Assembly (NCBI GenBank): GCA_011372835.1
Contig: DSAJ01000183.1
Coordinates: 1-8,339 of the forward strand
Length of the DNA: 8,339 nucleotides
Direction of reading: 5' to 3'
Origin: Methanomicrobia archaeon
GTDB taxonomy: Archaea > Methanobacteriota_B > Thermococci > Methanofastidiosales > NM3
Shown: piece by piece, positions 1 to 6,025 of the stretch
Numbering within the stretch: the stretch's first letter is position 1
How the letters are laid out: the number at the start of each line of letters is the position of its first letter
The notes under the pieces: model-generated
What the model was told of the DNA's origin: nothing
What the model saw: only the letters and a program-made list of their open reading frames with translations
Database searches by the model: none
Made by a program: the position numbers and the translations under genes

Positions 1-44
1 TTCTTGTACTGCTGCTTGAGGATGTAGGACTCAAACGATACCAT
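1..44 (-). CDS. 5' end of a divergent gene of unknown function (partial)
   Basis: On the minus strand an ATG at 44-42 opens a frame of 14 sense codons (MVSFESYILKQQYK) that runs off the left edge without a stop. The main support is its position: a TATA box on the same strand (66-73) lies about 26 nt upstream of this ATG, the same spacing seen before two other genes in this window, which suggests a leaderless transcript. A second ATG 10 nt upstream (54-52) meets a stop after seven codons, so it is not the start. The fragment is too short to assign a family. It could still be chance, because 14 open codons mean little alone. It would be transcribed divergently from purA. Confidence 0.5.
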   Translation of the reverse strand, partial: MVSFESYILKQQYK

Positions 45-65
45 GTGAAACCATGCAAACCGAAC

Positions 66-73
66 TATATAAA
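66..73 (-). promoter_or_regulatory. TATA box of the divergent left-edge gene
   Basis: The minus strand reads TTTATATA here, a near-consensus archaeal TATA box. Its centre is about 26 nt before the ATG at 44, so transcription would begin at or next to that start codon. The plus strand reads TATATAAA, so the element could also fire toward purA, giving an untranslated leader of about 80 nt. The spacing favours the minus direction. Confidence 0.55.
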
Positions 74-115
74 ATTAACCAATGGAAAAAGGGGGGTAAT
101 CAAAAAACTCAATAG

Positions 116-125
116 TTTTATATAT
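116..125 (+). promoter_or_regulatory. Probable TATA box of purA
   Basis: TTTTATATAT is the strongest TATA-like element near purA. Initiation about 25-27 nt downstream (near 146) would leave a leader of about 30 nt before the ATG at 176. A weaker T-rich element (TTTTTTATC, 147-155) has the spacing that would give a leaderless transcript, so the true promoter is not certain. Between 45 and 175 the DNA is much more AT-rich than the flanking genes and shows no coding frame. Confidence 0.5.
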
Positions 126-128
126 GGT

Positions 129-155
129 GCTTTTTTTACCAAAAGCTTTTTTATC
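129..155 (+). repeat. Short T-rich direct repeat around a 10-bp palindrome upstream of purA
   Basis: GCTTTTTTTACC (129-140) is followed by a near copy, GCTTTTTTATC (145-155), 16 nt later. Between and across them lies the perfect palindrome AAAAGCTTTT (141-150). The block sits between the probable purA TATA box and the start codon, where a repressor site could act. It may equally be low-complexity promoter DNA. Confidence 0.3.
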
Positions 156-175
156 AATCGCGGGAATGTGTCGCC

Positions 176-1462
176 ATGATTAGCGTTATCTTAGGCAGCC
201 AATGGGGCGACGAAGCGAAGGGGAAGCTTACCGACATGTATGCTGAAAACGCCGACCTCGTTGTCAGATTCCAGGGGGGCAACAACGCCGGACATACCAT
301 CGTCGTGGGCGATGAGACATTCAAACTGCGCCTCCTTCCCTCGGGGATCGTCCAGGGTAAGGACGTGGTCCTTGGCAACGGCATGGTCATCGATCCCGAG
401 GTCCTACATGAGGAGATCACCGAGCTGCGGTCCCGAAACATCGACTTTGGCAACATCTACATCTCGGAACGGGCGCATGTCATCATGCCCTATCACAAAC
501 AGGAGGACGTCATCCTCGAGGACCTCAAAGGTAAGCTCAAGGCTGGCACGACGAAGCGGGGCATAGGGCCCTGTTACTCTGACAAGGTGTCGCGCATAGG
601 CATTCGCTTCACCGACCTGATCGATCAGGCGACGTTTCTCGAAAAGCTTGATACGGCCTATTCGATCAAGGAGCGATTCTTCAAGAGCCTGGGATACGAT
701 ATGGAGGTGTCAAAGGACGAAATCATCAAGGCTTATACGAGGTACGCATCGATGTTTGGCATGTATGTCACCGACACACCATCACTTATCAACAAGGCAA
801 ACGATGCGGGCAAACACATCCTATTCGAGGGTGCCCAGGGAACACACTTGGACATCGACTTTGGCATCTATCCCCACAATACGTCCTCGAACACCGTTTG
901 TGGCGGTGCATGCACGGGAGCCGGAGTGCCACCGCGATCCATCAACCGGGTTCTTGGCGTCGTCAAGGCCTACACGACACGGGTTGGGACGGGACCCGTT
1001 CCCACCGAGCTCACCGATGCATATGGAAAGCACCTAGCAAAGCAGGGGCATGAGTTCGGGACCGTGACGGGACGTCCCCGACGATGCGGATGGCTGGACC
1101 TTATGCTTATCAAGTATGCACATATGCTCAATCATTTCGACGGCATCTTCATCACGAAACTCGACGTGCTGTGCGGTCTCGACAAGGTCAAGGTCTGCAC
1201 CGGCTATGAGGTCGATGGAACGGTCATGGACCACTTTCCCGCAAACATGGATGTCCTTGCACGATGTACGCCCGTCTACAGGGAGTTCGACGGATGGGAC
1301 TTTGCTTGCGACGAAGTGCTCGAGAAGGGGTATGATTCACTCCCCGCCAATGCCAAGAGCTATCTCAAGTTCATCGAGTCCGAGTTGCGCATTCCCCTCT
1401 ACGGTGTATCGGTAGGTCCACGACGTCACGAAACGTTCACATTCAAGGATATTTTTCGATAA
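176..1462 (+). CDS. purA: Adenylosuccinate synthetase (PurA)
   Basis: This 428-residue protein catalyses the GTP-dependent joining of IMP and aspartate to give adenylosuccinate, the first committed step from IMP to AMP, in the cytoplasm. The start is set by the family N-terminus: MISVILGSQWGDEAKGK places the catalytic aspartate at 12 and the catalytic histidine at 40 (GGNNAGHT, 34-41). Further family motifs are the IMP-binding TTKRGIGP (125-132), FEGAQGT (217-223), TSSNT (236-240), TGRPRRCGW (298-306), the guanine-recognition TKLD (327-330) and SVGPRR (412-417). The length matches the long bacterial/eukaryotic form, not the roughly 340-residue form of some archaea. Two details are unusual: alanine replaces the usual glycine in GDEGKGK, and several stretches (RRCGWLDL, KYAHM, CTGAGVPP) resemble eukaryotic enzymes as I remember them. 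It appears to be monocistronic, since the next gene has its own promoter. Confidence 0.97.
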   Translation: MISVILGSQWGDEAKGKLTDMYAENADLVVRFQGGNNAGHTIVVGDETFKLRLLPSGIVQGKDVVLGNGMVIDPEVLHEEITELRSRNIDFGNIYISERAHVIMPYHKQEDVILEDLKGKLKAGTTKRGIGPCYSDKVSRIGIRFTDLIDQATFLEKLDTAYSIKERFFKSLGYDMEVSKDEIIKAYTRYASMFGMYVTDTPSLINKANDAGKHILFEGAQGTHLDIDFGIYPHNTSSNTVCGGACTGAGVPPRSINRVLGVVKAYTTRVGTGPVPTELTDAYGKHLAKQGHEFGTVTGRPRRCGWLDLMLIKYAHMLNHFDGIFITKLDVLCGLDKVKVCTGYEVDGTVMDHFPANMDVLARCTPVYREFDGWDFACDEVLEKGYDSLPANAKSYLKFIESELRIPLYGVSVGPRRHETFTFKDIFR

Positions 1463-1488
1463 GCTTCCTGTGCGGTTCCACACGAAGG

Positions 1489-1496
1489 TATAAATA
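1489..1496 (+). promoter_or_regulatory. TATA box of the lipoprotein gene
   Basis: TATAAATA lies in the 56-bp gap after purA. Its centre is 26-27 nt upstream of the ATG at 1519, so the transcript should be leaderless or nearly so. The following spacer is pyrimidine-rich (CTTTACCTCCTTTTTCCC), with no ribosome binding site. The 12-nt stretch TATAAATATCCT differs by one base from TATAAATGTCCT ahead of uvrA. Confidence 0.75.
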
Positions 1497-1518
1497 TCCT
1501 CTTTACCTCCTTTTTCCC

Positions 1519-2388
1519 ATGAACCGTTATCTTTCCTTCATCGTTGTCGCGGTCCTGTTCATTGTCATGCTCCTGCCAGGCTGCATATCCCAGGACGAAG
1601 GTTCCGCAGTCGAATGCGAACAGCTCGAGGACGATTACGAGGAGCTTCAAGATGACTACGAGGAGCTCAGTGAAAGCTATGAGGCGCTCCAAAGCGACTA
1701 CCAGGACTTGTACGATCGATGTAGCACATCGACGAGCACGCCCCCTCCCGCATCACCCGCCTGGGAGGACCATGTGACTTATTACCGGGTCACGTTCGGT
1801 GATGAGTATGAGGATTACTACTTCTGGCAGTATTCTTCCTACTCCTATTTAGGGTACTGGAAGGACAAGGAACGCACCATCCCCCGCGGATATCCGGTGG
1901 ACAGCGGGGTACTCAACGACTATGTCGTCTACGATCATCAATGGACACTTATCGACTCGATATCAGAAGAGATAGAAAAGCTATCACAGGATCGGACGCA
2001 TTATGCCAAGCTAGCGCTTGCATTCGTACACAATGCGATATACTACATGACCGATGAGGAGAGCACGGGCGTGGGAGAATACTGGAAATATCCTGATGAG
2101 ACGCTGTTTGACAAGGTTGGCGATTGCGAGGACACGACGTTCCTCTACGCTTCTCTCCTCAGGGCCCGAGGGATCCCCGCGATCATCATCGAGTACGAGG
2201 ACCATCTGGCCGTGGGCGTTGGATTGCCGACGTTTTCCGGAACGTATTACGAATACGATGGCACGAAGTACTACTTCGCCGAGACGACAAGCAACATGTT
2301 CGACGAGGACCGTGAACGGGACCGAGACTTTCGCATCGGCGAGTGTCCCGAGGGCCTGGACGAGGCCTACCTGCACGAGGTGCAGTGA
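1519..2388 (+). CDS. Lipoprotein with coiled coil and transglutaminase-like domain
   Basis: This 289-residue protein is predicted to be exported and lipid-anchored. It has a hydrophobic segment (5-19) ending in a lipobox, LLPGC, with the modified cysteine at 22. Residues 34-66 form an acidic coiled coil of four seven-residue units on the pattern DDYEELQ, bracketed by cysteines 33 and 68. A Ser/Thr/Pro linker (69-80) and a tyrosine-rich stretch (88-114) follow. The C-terminal half matches the transglutaminase/cysteine-protease-like fold: GDCED holds the likely nucleophile C203, DHLAVGV holds H229, and YYFAETT offers E255 as the third residue. Similar domains are frequent in archaeal surface proteins; the substrate is unknown, and proteolysis or crosslinking are both possible. 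The start is fixed by the signal peptide and by a TATA box 26-27 nt upstream. The gene ends 2 bp from the convergent FAS1 gene. Confidence 0.85.
   Translation: MNRYLSFIVVAVLFIVMLLPGCISQDEGSAVECEQLEDDYEELQDDYEELSESYEALQSDYQDLYDRCSTSTSTPPPASPAWEDHVTYYRVTFGDEYEDYYFWQYSSYSYLGYWKDKERTIPRGYPVDSGVLNDYVVYDHQWTLIDSISEEIEKLSQDRTHYAKLALAFVHNAIYYMTDEESTGVGEYWKYPDETLFDKVGDCEDTTFLYASLLRARGIPAIIIEYEDHLAVGVGLPTFSGTYYEYDGTKYYFAETTSNMFDEDRERDRDFRIGECPEGLDEAYLHEVQ
1630..1713 (+). repeat. Four 21-nt in-frame repeats encoding coiled-coil heptads
   Basis: Four consecutive 21-nt units encode DDYEELQ, DDYEELS, ESYEALQ and SDYQDLY (residues 38-65 of the lipoprotein). The first two are nearly identical and the later ones have diverged, which suggests growth by tandem duplication. 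The regular Tyr/Leu spacing would form a short, strongly acidic helical stalk near the membrane anchor. Confidence 0.75.
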
Positions 2389-2390
2389 TC

Positions 2391-3092
2391 TCAGGTCAGG
2401 TCGATGATGTCTGCGGAGTTGGCATTCGTCTTGATGCGCTCTATGGCATCCAGGCATTCCTGCTTGGTGGCAAATCCCTCACCAACGGCGATCACCATGC
2501 CCTCACCGGACTTGAGCCTGAATCTGAACCTGCCTATCTTATCGTTGTATATCTCGAACTTGGGCGTGGCGCTCGATGTGCGCTGCGGCCCCTCCTTTTC
2601 ACGCGTTTCCTTGCTTGCGCCTATGCATGGATGATTATATAGCGAAGGTGGAAATAGGACGGTGTTCACCACATGGATGATGCCGTTGCTGCAGCGTATG
2701 TCTTCCTCCTCGACAGTGGCACCATTGACCGTGATCACGATGTCCTCAACACCCAATCCGGTGTTCACCCGTACCATGAGCGGTTCTCCCTGTGCGGTCG
2801 TTATCGATACCGTATCCTCGAGCTCGGAGATGTGGTCCCACATCGTCTTACTCGTATACGTGTCAGAGGCAATATGATATAAGAGAACCTCATCGAGCAT
2901 CTCAGGATCGTCGAGTATCTCCTCAACCAGGTCCCCTCCTAGCGCTTCGAACGCTTCATCGGTTGGAGCAAACAGTGTGAAGGGGCCCTTTCCATTGAGT
3001 ATCTTTGCCATGTTCGCCAGTCCAAGGGCCCTTGTAAGGGTGATGAACTCTCCACTCTCAACTATCGTGTCAAGTATCGTCTTATCCTTCAT
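2391..3092 (-). CDS. Fasciclin (FAS1) domain fused to a DUF1508/YegP-like domain
   Basis: With the chosen start at 3092 the protein has 233 residues. Residues 1-149 form one FAS1 domain: the H1-like motif GPFTLFAPTDEAFEAL is at 36-51, the YH motif at 72-73, and the H2-like NGIIHVVNTVLFPP at 136-149. FAS1 domains usually mediate extracellular adhesion. A polar linker (150-177) leads to a DUF1508/YegP-like unit (178-233), recognised by KFEIYNDKIGRFRFRLKSG, the G-E-G-F turn and the ending I-I-D-L-T; the function of that domain is unknown. I see no signal peptide or membrane segment, even in the longest open frame (upstream ATGs at 3203, 3128 and 3119), so the product looks cytoplasmic, which is odd for FAS1. 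I chose the ATG at 3092 because FAS1 homology begins there (MKDKTILDTIVESGEF). The gene is divergent from uvrA and convergent with the lipoprotein gene. Confidence 0.88.
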   Translation of the reverse strand: MKDKTILDTIVESGEFITLTRALGLANMAKILNGKGPFTLFAPTDEAFEALGGDLVEEILDDPEMLDEVLLYHIASDTYTSKTMWDHISELEDTVSITTAQGEPLMVRVNTGLGVEDIVITVNGATVEEEDIRCSNGIIHVVNTVLFPPSLYNHPCIGASKETREKEGPQRTSSATPKFEIYNDKIGRFRFRLKSGEGMVIAVGEGFATKQECLDAIERIKTNANSADIIDLT

Positions 3093-3123
3093 GGTATCCC
3101 ATTGTCTGATATGTATCATTACA

Positions 3124-3131
3124 TACATATA
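3124..3131 (-). promoter_or_regulatory. Possible TATA box of the FAS1-DUF1508 gene
   Basis: The minus strand reads TATATGTA, a moderate TATA match. Initiation 25-27 nt downstream would leave a leader of about 8 nt before the ATG at 3092. The stronger uvrA TATA box (3178-3185) reads ATTTATAA on this strand and could also drive the gene, with a leader of about 60 nt. Confidence 0.4.
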
Positions 3132-3177
3132 GTTTGTGTAACGCTGCTCTATCAGGATTCCTCCCTTTCCATAACCC

Positions 3178-3185
3178 TTATAAAT
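3178..3185 (+). promoter_or_regulatory. TATA box of the uvrACB operon
   Basis: TTATAAAT is centred about 27 nt upstream of the uvrA ATG at 3209, again predicting a leaderless transcript with a pyrimidine-rich spacer. Its position decides the uvrA start: an ATG at 3134 in the same frame lies upstream of the promoter and cannot be used from it. Confidence 0.75.
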
Positions 3186-3208
3186 GTCCTTGCTTTTCCT
3201 CAAGATAT

Positions 3209-6025
3209 ATGCAAGATTCTATCGTTGTCCGTGGCGCACGCGAACACAATCTAAAAAACATCAATGTCACGCTGCCAAGGAACAAGTTCATAGTCATCAC
3301 CGGCCTTTCAGGGTCTGGTAAATCGACGCTTGCCTTCGATACGATCTATGCAGAGGGACAGCGACGCTACGTCGAATCGCTCTCCGCCTACGCACGGCAG
3401 TTCCTGGGACTGATGAACAAACCAGATGTGGATTCAATAGATGGGCTTTCCCCTGCGATATCGATAGAACAGAAGACGACATCGAAAAATCCTCGCTCCA
3501 CGGTGGGAACCGTAACGGAGATCTACGACTATCTGCGCCTTCTTTATGCCCGTATCGGCACACCGTACTGTCCGGTCCACAACTTACGCATCGAGAGGAA
3601 GACGCCTGATGCCATCTCCCGTGAGATCGAGGATGCGTATCGCGGTCAGGACATCATCATACTCGCCCCTGTCGTTCGGCAGAAGAAGGGAACATACGAG
3701 AAGCTCTTGTCGGACCTGAACAAGGATGGGTTCAGAAAGGCGCGCGTTGACAAGGTGATGGTGCGCACCGATGAACAGGTGACACTCGAACGCTATGTCA
3801 AGCACGACATAGAGATCGTCGTCGATCGCCTGGACCCCGCCGATACGACGCGTCTTCAGGAAGCGGTAGAGGTCGCCCTCGAACGCGGGGATGGCCTTCT
3901 CATAGTGGTGGGCAATGACACGGAACAGCTCTTCTCGTCCAAGATGGCATGCCCTGTGTGCGATATCACCTTCGAGGAGCTCCAACCCCGCATGTTCTCG
4001 TTCAACTCCCCGTTTGGAGCATGCGAGGCATGCACCGGGCTTGGTTACAAGGAGGAGATCGACCCGTCACTCGTTGTTCCCGATCACTCGCTATCCATCG
4101 CTGATGGTGCCATCAAGGTATACAAGAAAACGTTTGATGGATGGAGGATACGCCAGATAGCGAGTGTGGCCAAGGCCTATGGATTCGACATCTTCACGCC
4201 TCTCGAAACCCTTACAGAGAAACAGCTCAACGTCTTGCTCTATGGCACGAGCAAGAAGGTTGACATGCGCTACGACTCAGAGGACAACAATATGCACATA
4301 CGGTACAAGCGGGAGTTTGAGGGCGTCATCCCGCAGCTCGAGCGCCTCTATCGCCAGACGCAGTCCGATTACCGACGCCACGAGATTGAGCGCTTCATGC
4401 GGTTCGTCCCATGTCCTGCATGCAAGGGAAAACGGCTTAAGGACAAGGTGCTTGCCGTAAAGATTAGCGGTAAGAACATCATCGAGTGCACGGAGCTTTC
4501 GATAAAGGATGCCTTGTCGTTCTTCGATACCCTCGAACTTACCGAGAAGGAGCGCTACATCGCCAGGCAGGTGCTCAAGGAGATAGCATCCCGCCTCTCA
4601 TTCCTCAACGACGTGGGTCTCTCGTACCTCACGCTTGACCGTGCCGCAAGCACGCTCTCGGGGGGGGAGGCACAACGGATCCGTCTGGCGACCCAGATAG
4701 GATCGAATCTCATGGGCGTCGTCTATATACTCGACGAGCCAAGCATAGGGCTTCATCAACGGAACAACGACCTGCTCATCAAGACGCTGCACCACCTTCG
4801 TGACATAGGGAACACCCTCATCGTTGTTGAGCATGACGAGGACACGATACGAAAGGCAGACCATGTCGTTGACATGGGTCCTGGAGCAGGCATACATGGC
4901 GGTGAAGTCGTCGCAGCCGGTACGCCCGAGGAGATCGAGGCACATCCCGCATCCCTTACGGGCAGGTACCTCTCGCGTTCGCTCGTCATCGAAACGCCAT
5001 CGGAGCGTCGACAGCTGCATGCACCGATACGCATCATCGGAGCATGTGAGCACAACCTTCGGGACATCGACATCGACATTCCCACAGGGGTACTTACCGT
5101 CGTGACCGGCGTGTCGGGCAGCGGCAAGTCAACGCTCGTCTACGATATACTTTACAAGGCGCTCATGCAGCGCATCTACCGCAGCAAGGACATCCCAGGT
5201 GCTCACCGTGAAATCATCACACCCCTTGAGACGGACAAGGTGATAATGATCGACCAGTCCCCCATCGGCAAGACCCCTCGCAGTAATCCTGCCACCTATA
5301 TCAAGGTGTTCGATGACATACGGGCGCTTTTTGCACAGACCAGGGAGAGCAAGTTGCGCGGCTACAAACCGGGACGGTTCTCGTTCAACGTCCGAGGGGG
5401 AAGATGCGAGGCATGTCGCGGGGATGGGTTGATCAAGATCGAGATGAACTTCCTCCCTGATGTCTATGTGACCTGTGAGGAGTGCAAGGGGAAGCGGTTC
5501 AACAGGGAGACGCTCGAGGTGACATACAAGGAAAAGACGATAGCTGACGTGCTCGAGATGAGCGTTGAGGAGGCACTCGTCTTCTTCGAGCATATACCTT
5601 CCATTCGTCGCAAGCTCAAGACGCTAAGCGACGTGGGTCTTGGATACATCAAGCTTGGTCAGTCGTCGACGACATTGTCTGGCGGCGAGGCACAGCGCAT
5701 CAAGCTCACCAAGGAGCTCTCGAAGAGAGCGACCGGCAATACCCTCTACCTTCTCGACGAACCAACGACGGGCATGCACTTCGATGATGTGAAGAAACTC
5801 CTTGACGTGCTGAATCGCCTCGTCGACATGGGCAACAGCGTCGTCGTGATCGAGCACAATCTCGATGTCATAAAGACTGCCGACCATATCATCGACCTCG
5901 GTCCCGAGGGCGGTGAGGAGGGCGGCATGGTCGTTGTGACAGGCACGCCCGAGGACGTGGTCAGATGTGCCGAGAGTTATACGGGACAATATCTCAAGAA
6001 CGTGTTGCAGCATGGTACCAGTTGA
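3209..6025 (+). CDS. uvrA: Excinuclease ABC subunit A (UvrA)
   Basis: This 938-residue ATPase finds bulky DNA lesions as a dimer with UvrB and loads UvrB onto damage in nucleotide excision repair. It is full length, with two ABC modules. The first has Walker A GLSGSGKST (32-40), signature STLSGGEAQR (481-490) and Walker B VVYILDEPS (504-512). The second has GVSGSGKST (634-642), TTLSGGEAQR (821-830) and TLYLLDEPT (845-853). Expected cysteine pairs are present: C248/C251 with C272/C275 in the insertion region, C402/C405, and the zinc finger C733/C736 with C756/C759. CPVH at 121-124 is typical of the family. The start at 3209 gives the usual UvrA N-terminus (IVVRGAREHNLKNI) and fits the TATA box; a longer frame from 3134 would add 25 unrelated residues. 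It is first in the operon and overlaps uvrC by 14 nt. The usual TTGLHF is TTGMHF (853-858), a mild change. Confidence 0.98.
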   Translation: MQDSIVVRGAREHNLKNINVTLPRNKFIVITGLSGSGKSTLAFDTIYAEGQRRYVESLSAYARQFLGLMNKPDVDSIDGLSPAISIEQKTTSKNPRSTVGTVTEIYDYLRLLYARIGTPYCPVHNLRIERKTPDAISREIEDAYRGQDIIILAPVVRQKKGTYEKLLSDLNKDGFRKARVDKVMVRTDEQVTLERYVKHDIEIVVDRLDPADTTRLQEAVEVALERGDGLLIVVGNDTEQLFSSKMACPVCDITFEELQPRMFSFNSPFGACEACTGLGYKEEIDPSLVVPDHSLSIADGAIKVYKKTFDGWRIRQIASVAKAYGFDIFTPLETLTEKQLNVLLYGTSKKVDMRYDSEDNNMHIRYKREFEGVIPQLERLYRQTQSDYRRHEIERFMRFVPCPACKGKRLKDKVLAVKISGKNIIECTELSIKDALSFFDTLELTEKERYIARQVLKEIASRLSFLNDVGLSYLTLDRAASTLSGGEAQRIRLATQIGSNLMGVVYILDEPSIGLHQRNNDLLIKTLHHLRDIGNTLIVVEHDEDTIRKADHVVDMGPGAGIHGGEVVAAGTPEEIEAHPASLTGRYLSRSLVIETPSERRQLHAPIRIIGACEHNLRDIDIDIPTGVLTVVTGVSGSGKSTLVYDILYKALMQRIYRSKDIPGAHREIITPLETDKVIMIDQSPIGKTPRSNPATYIKVFDDIRALFAQTRESKLRGYKPGRFSFNVRGGRCEACRGDGLIKIEMNFLPDVYVTCEECKGKRFNRETLEVTYKEKTIADVLEMSVEEALVFFEHIPSIRRKLKTLSDVGLGYIKLGQSSTTLSGGEAQRIKLTKELSKRATGNTLYLLDEPTTGMHFDDVKKLLDVLNRLVDMGNSVVVIEHNLDVIKTADHIIDLGPEGGEEGGMVVVTGTPEDVVRCAESYTGQYLKNVLQHGTS

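Noticed and set aside
52..54. Alternative minus-strand ATG for the left-edge gene
   Set aside because: Its frame reaches a stop after seven codons.
2633..2643. TATA-like GATTATATAGC on the plus strand
   Set aside because: It lies inside the minus-strand FAS1-DUF1508 coding sequence and no credible plus-strand gene starts downstream.
2404..2882. Several plus-strand open frames across the FAS1-DUF1508 gene
   Set aside because: They are short and overlapping, lack any recognisable domain, and lie opposite a gene with two clear domains.
3134..3208. N-terminal extension of uvrA from the ATG at 3134
   Set aside because: The added 25 residues do not match UvrA, and the stretch covers the TATA box; the ATG at 3209 fits both homology and promoter spacing.
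4598..5127. Antisense open frames within uvrA
   Set aside because: They are shadows of a conserved coding region, with no motif or promoter of their own.
5967..6011. Earlier in-frame uvrC start
   Set aside because: It would deepen the overlap with uvrA to 59 nt and add residues without resemblance to UvrC. It cannot be fully excluded, but 6012 is preferred.
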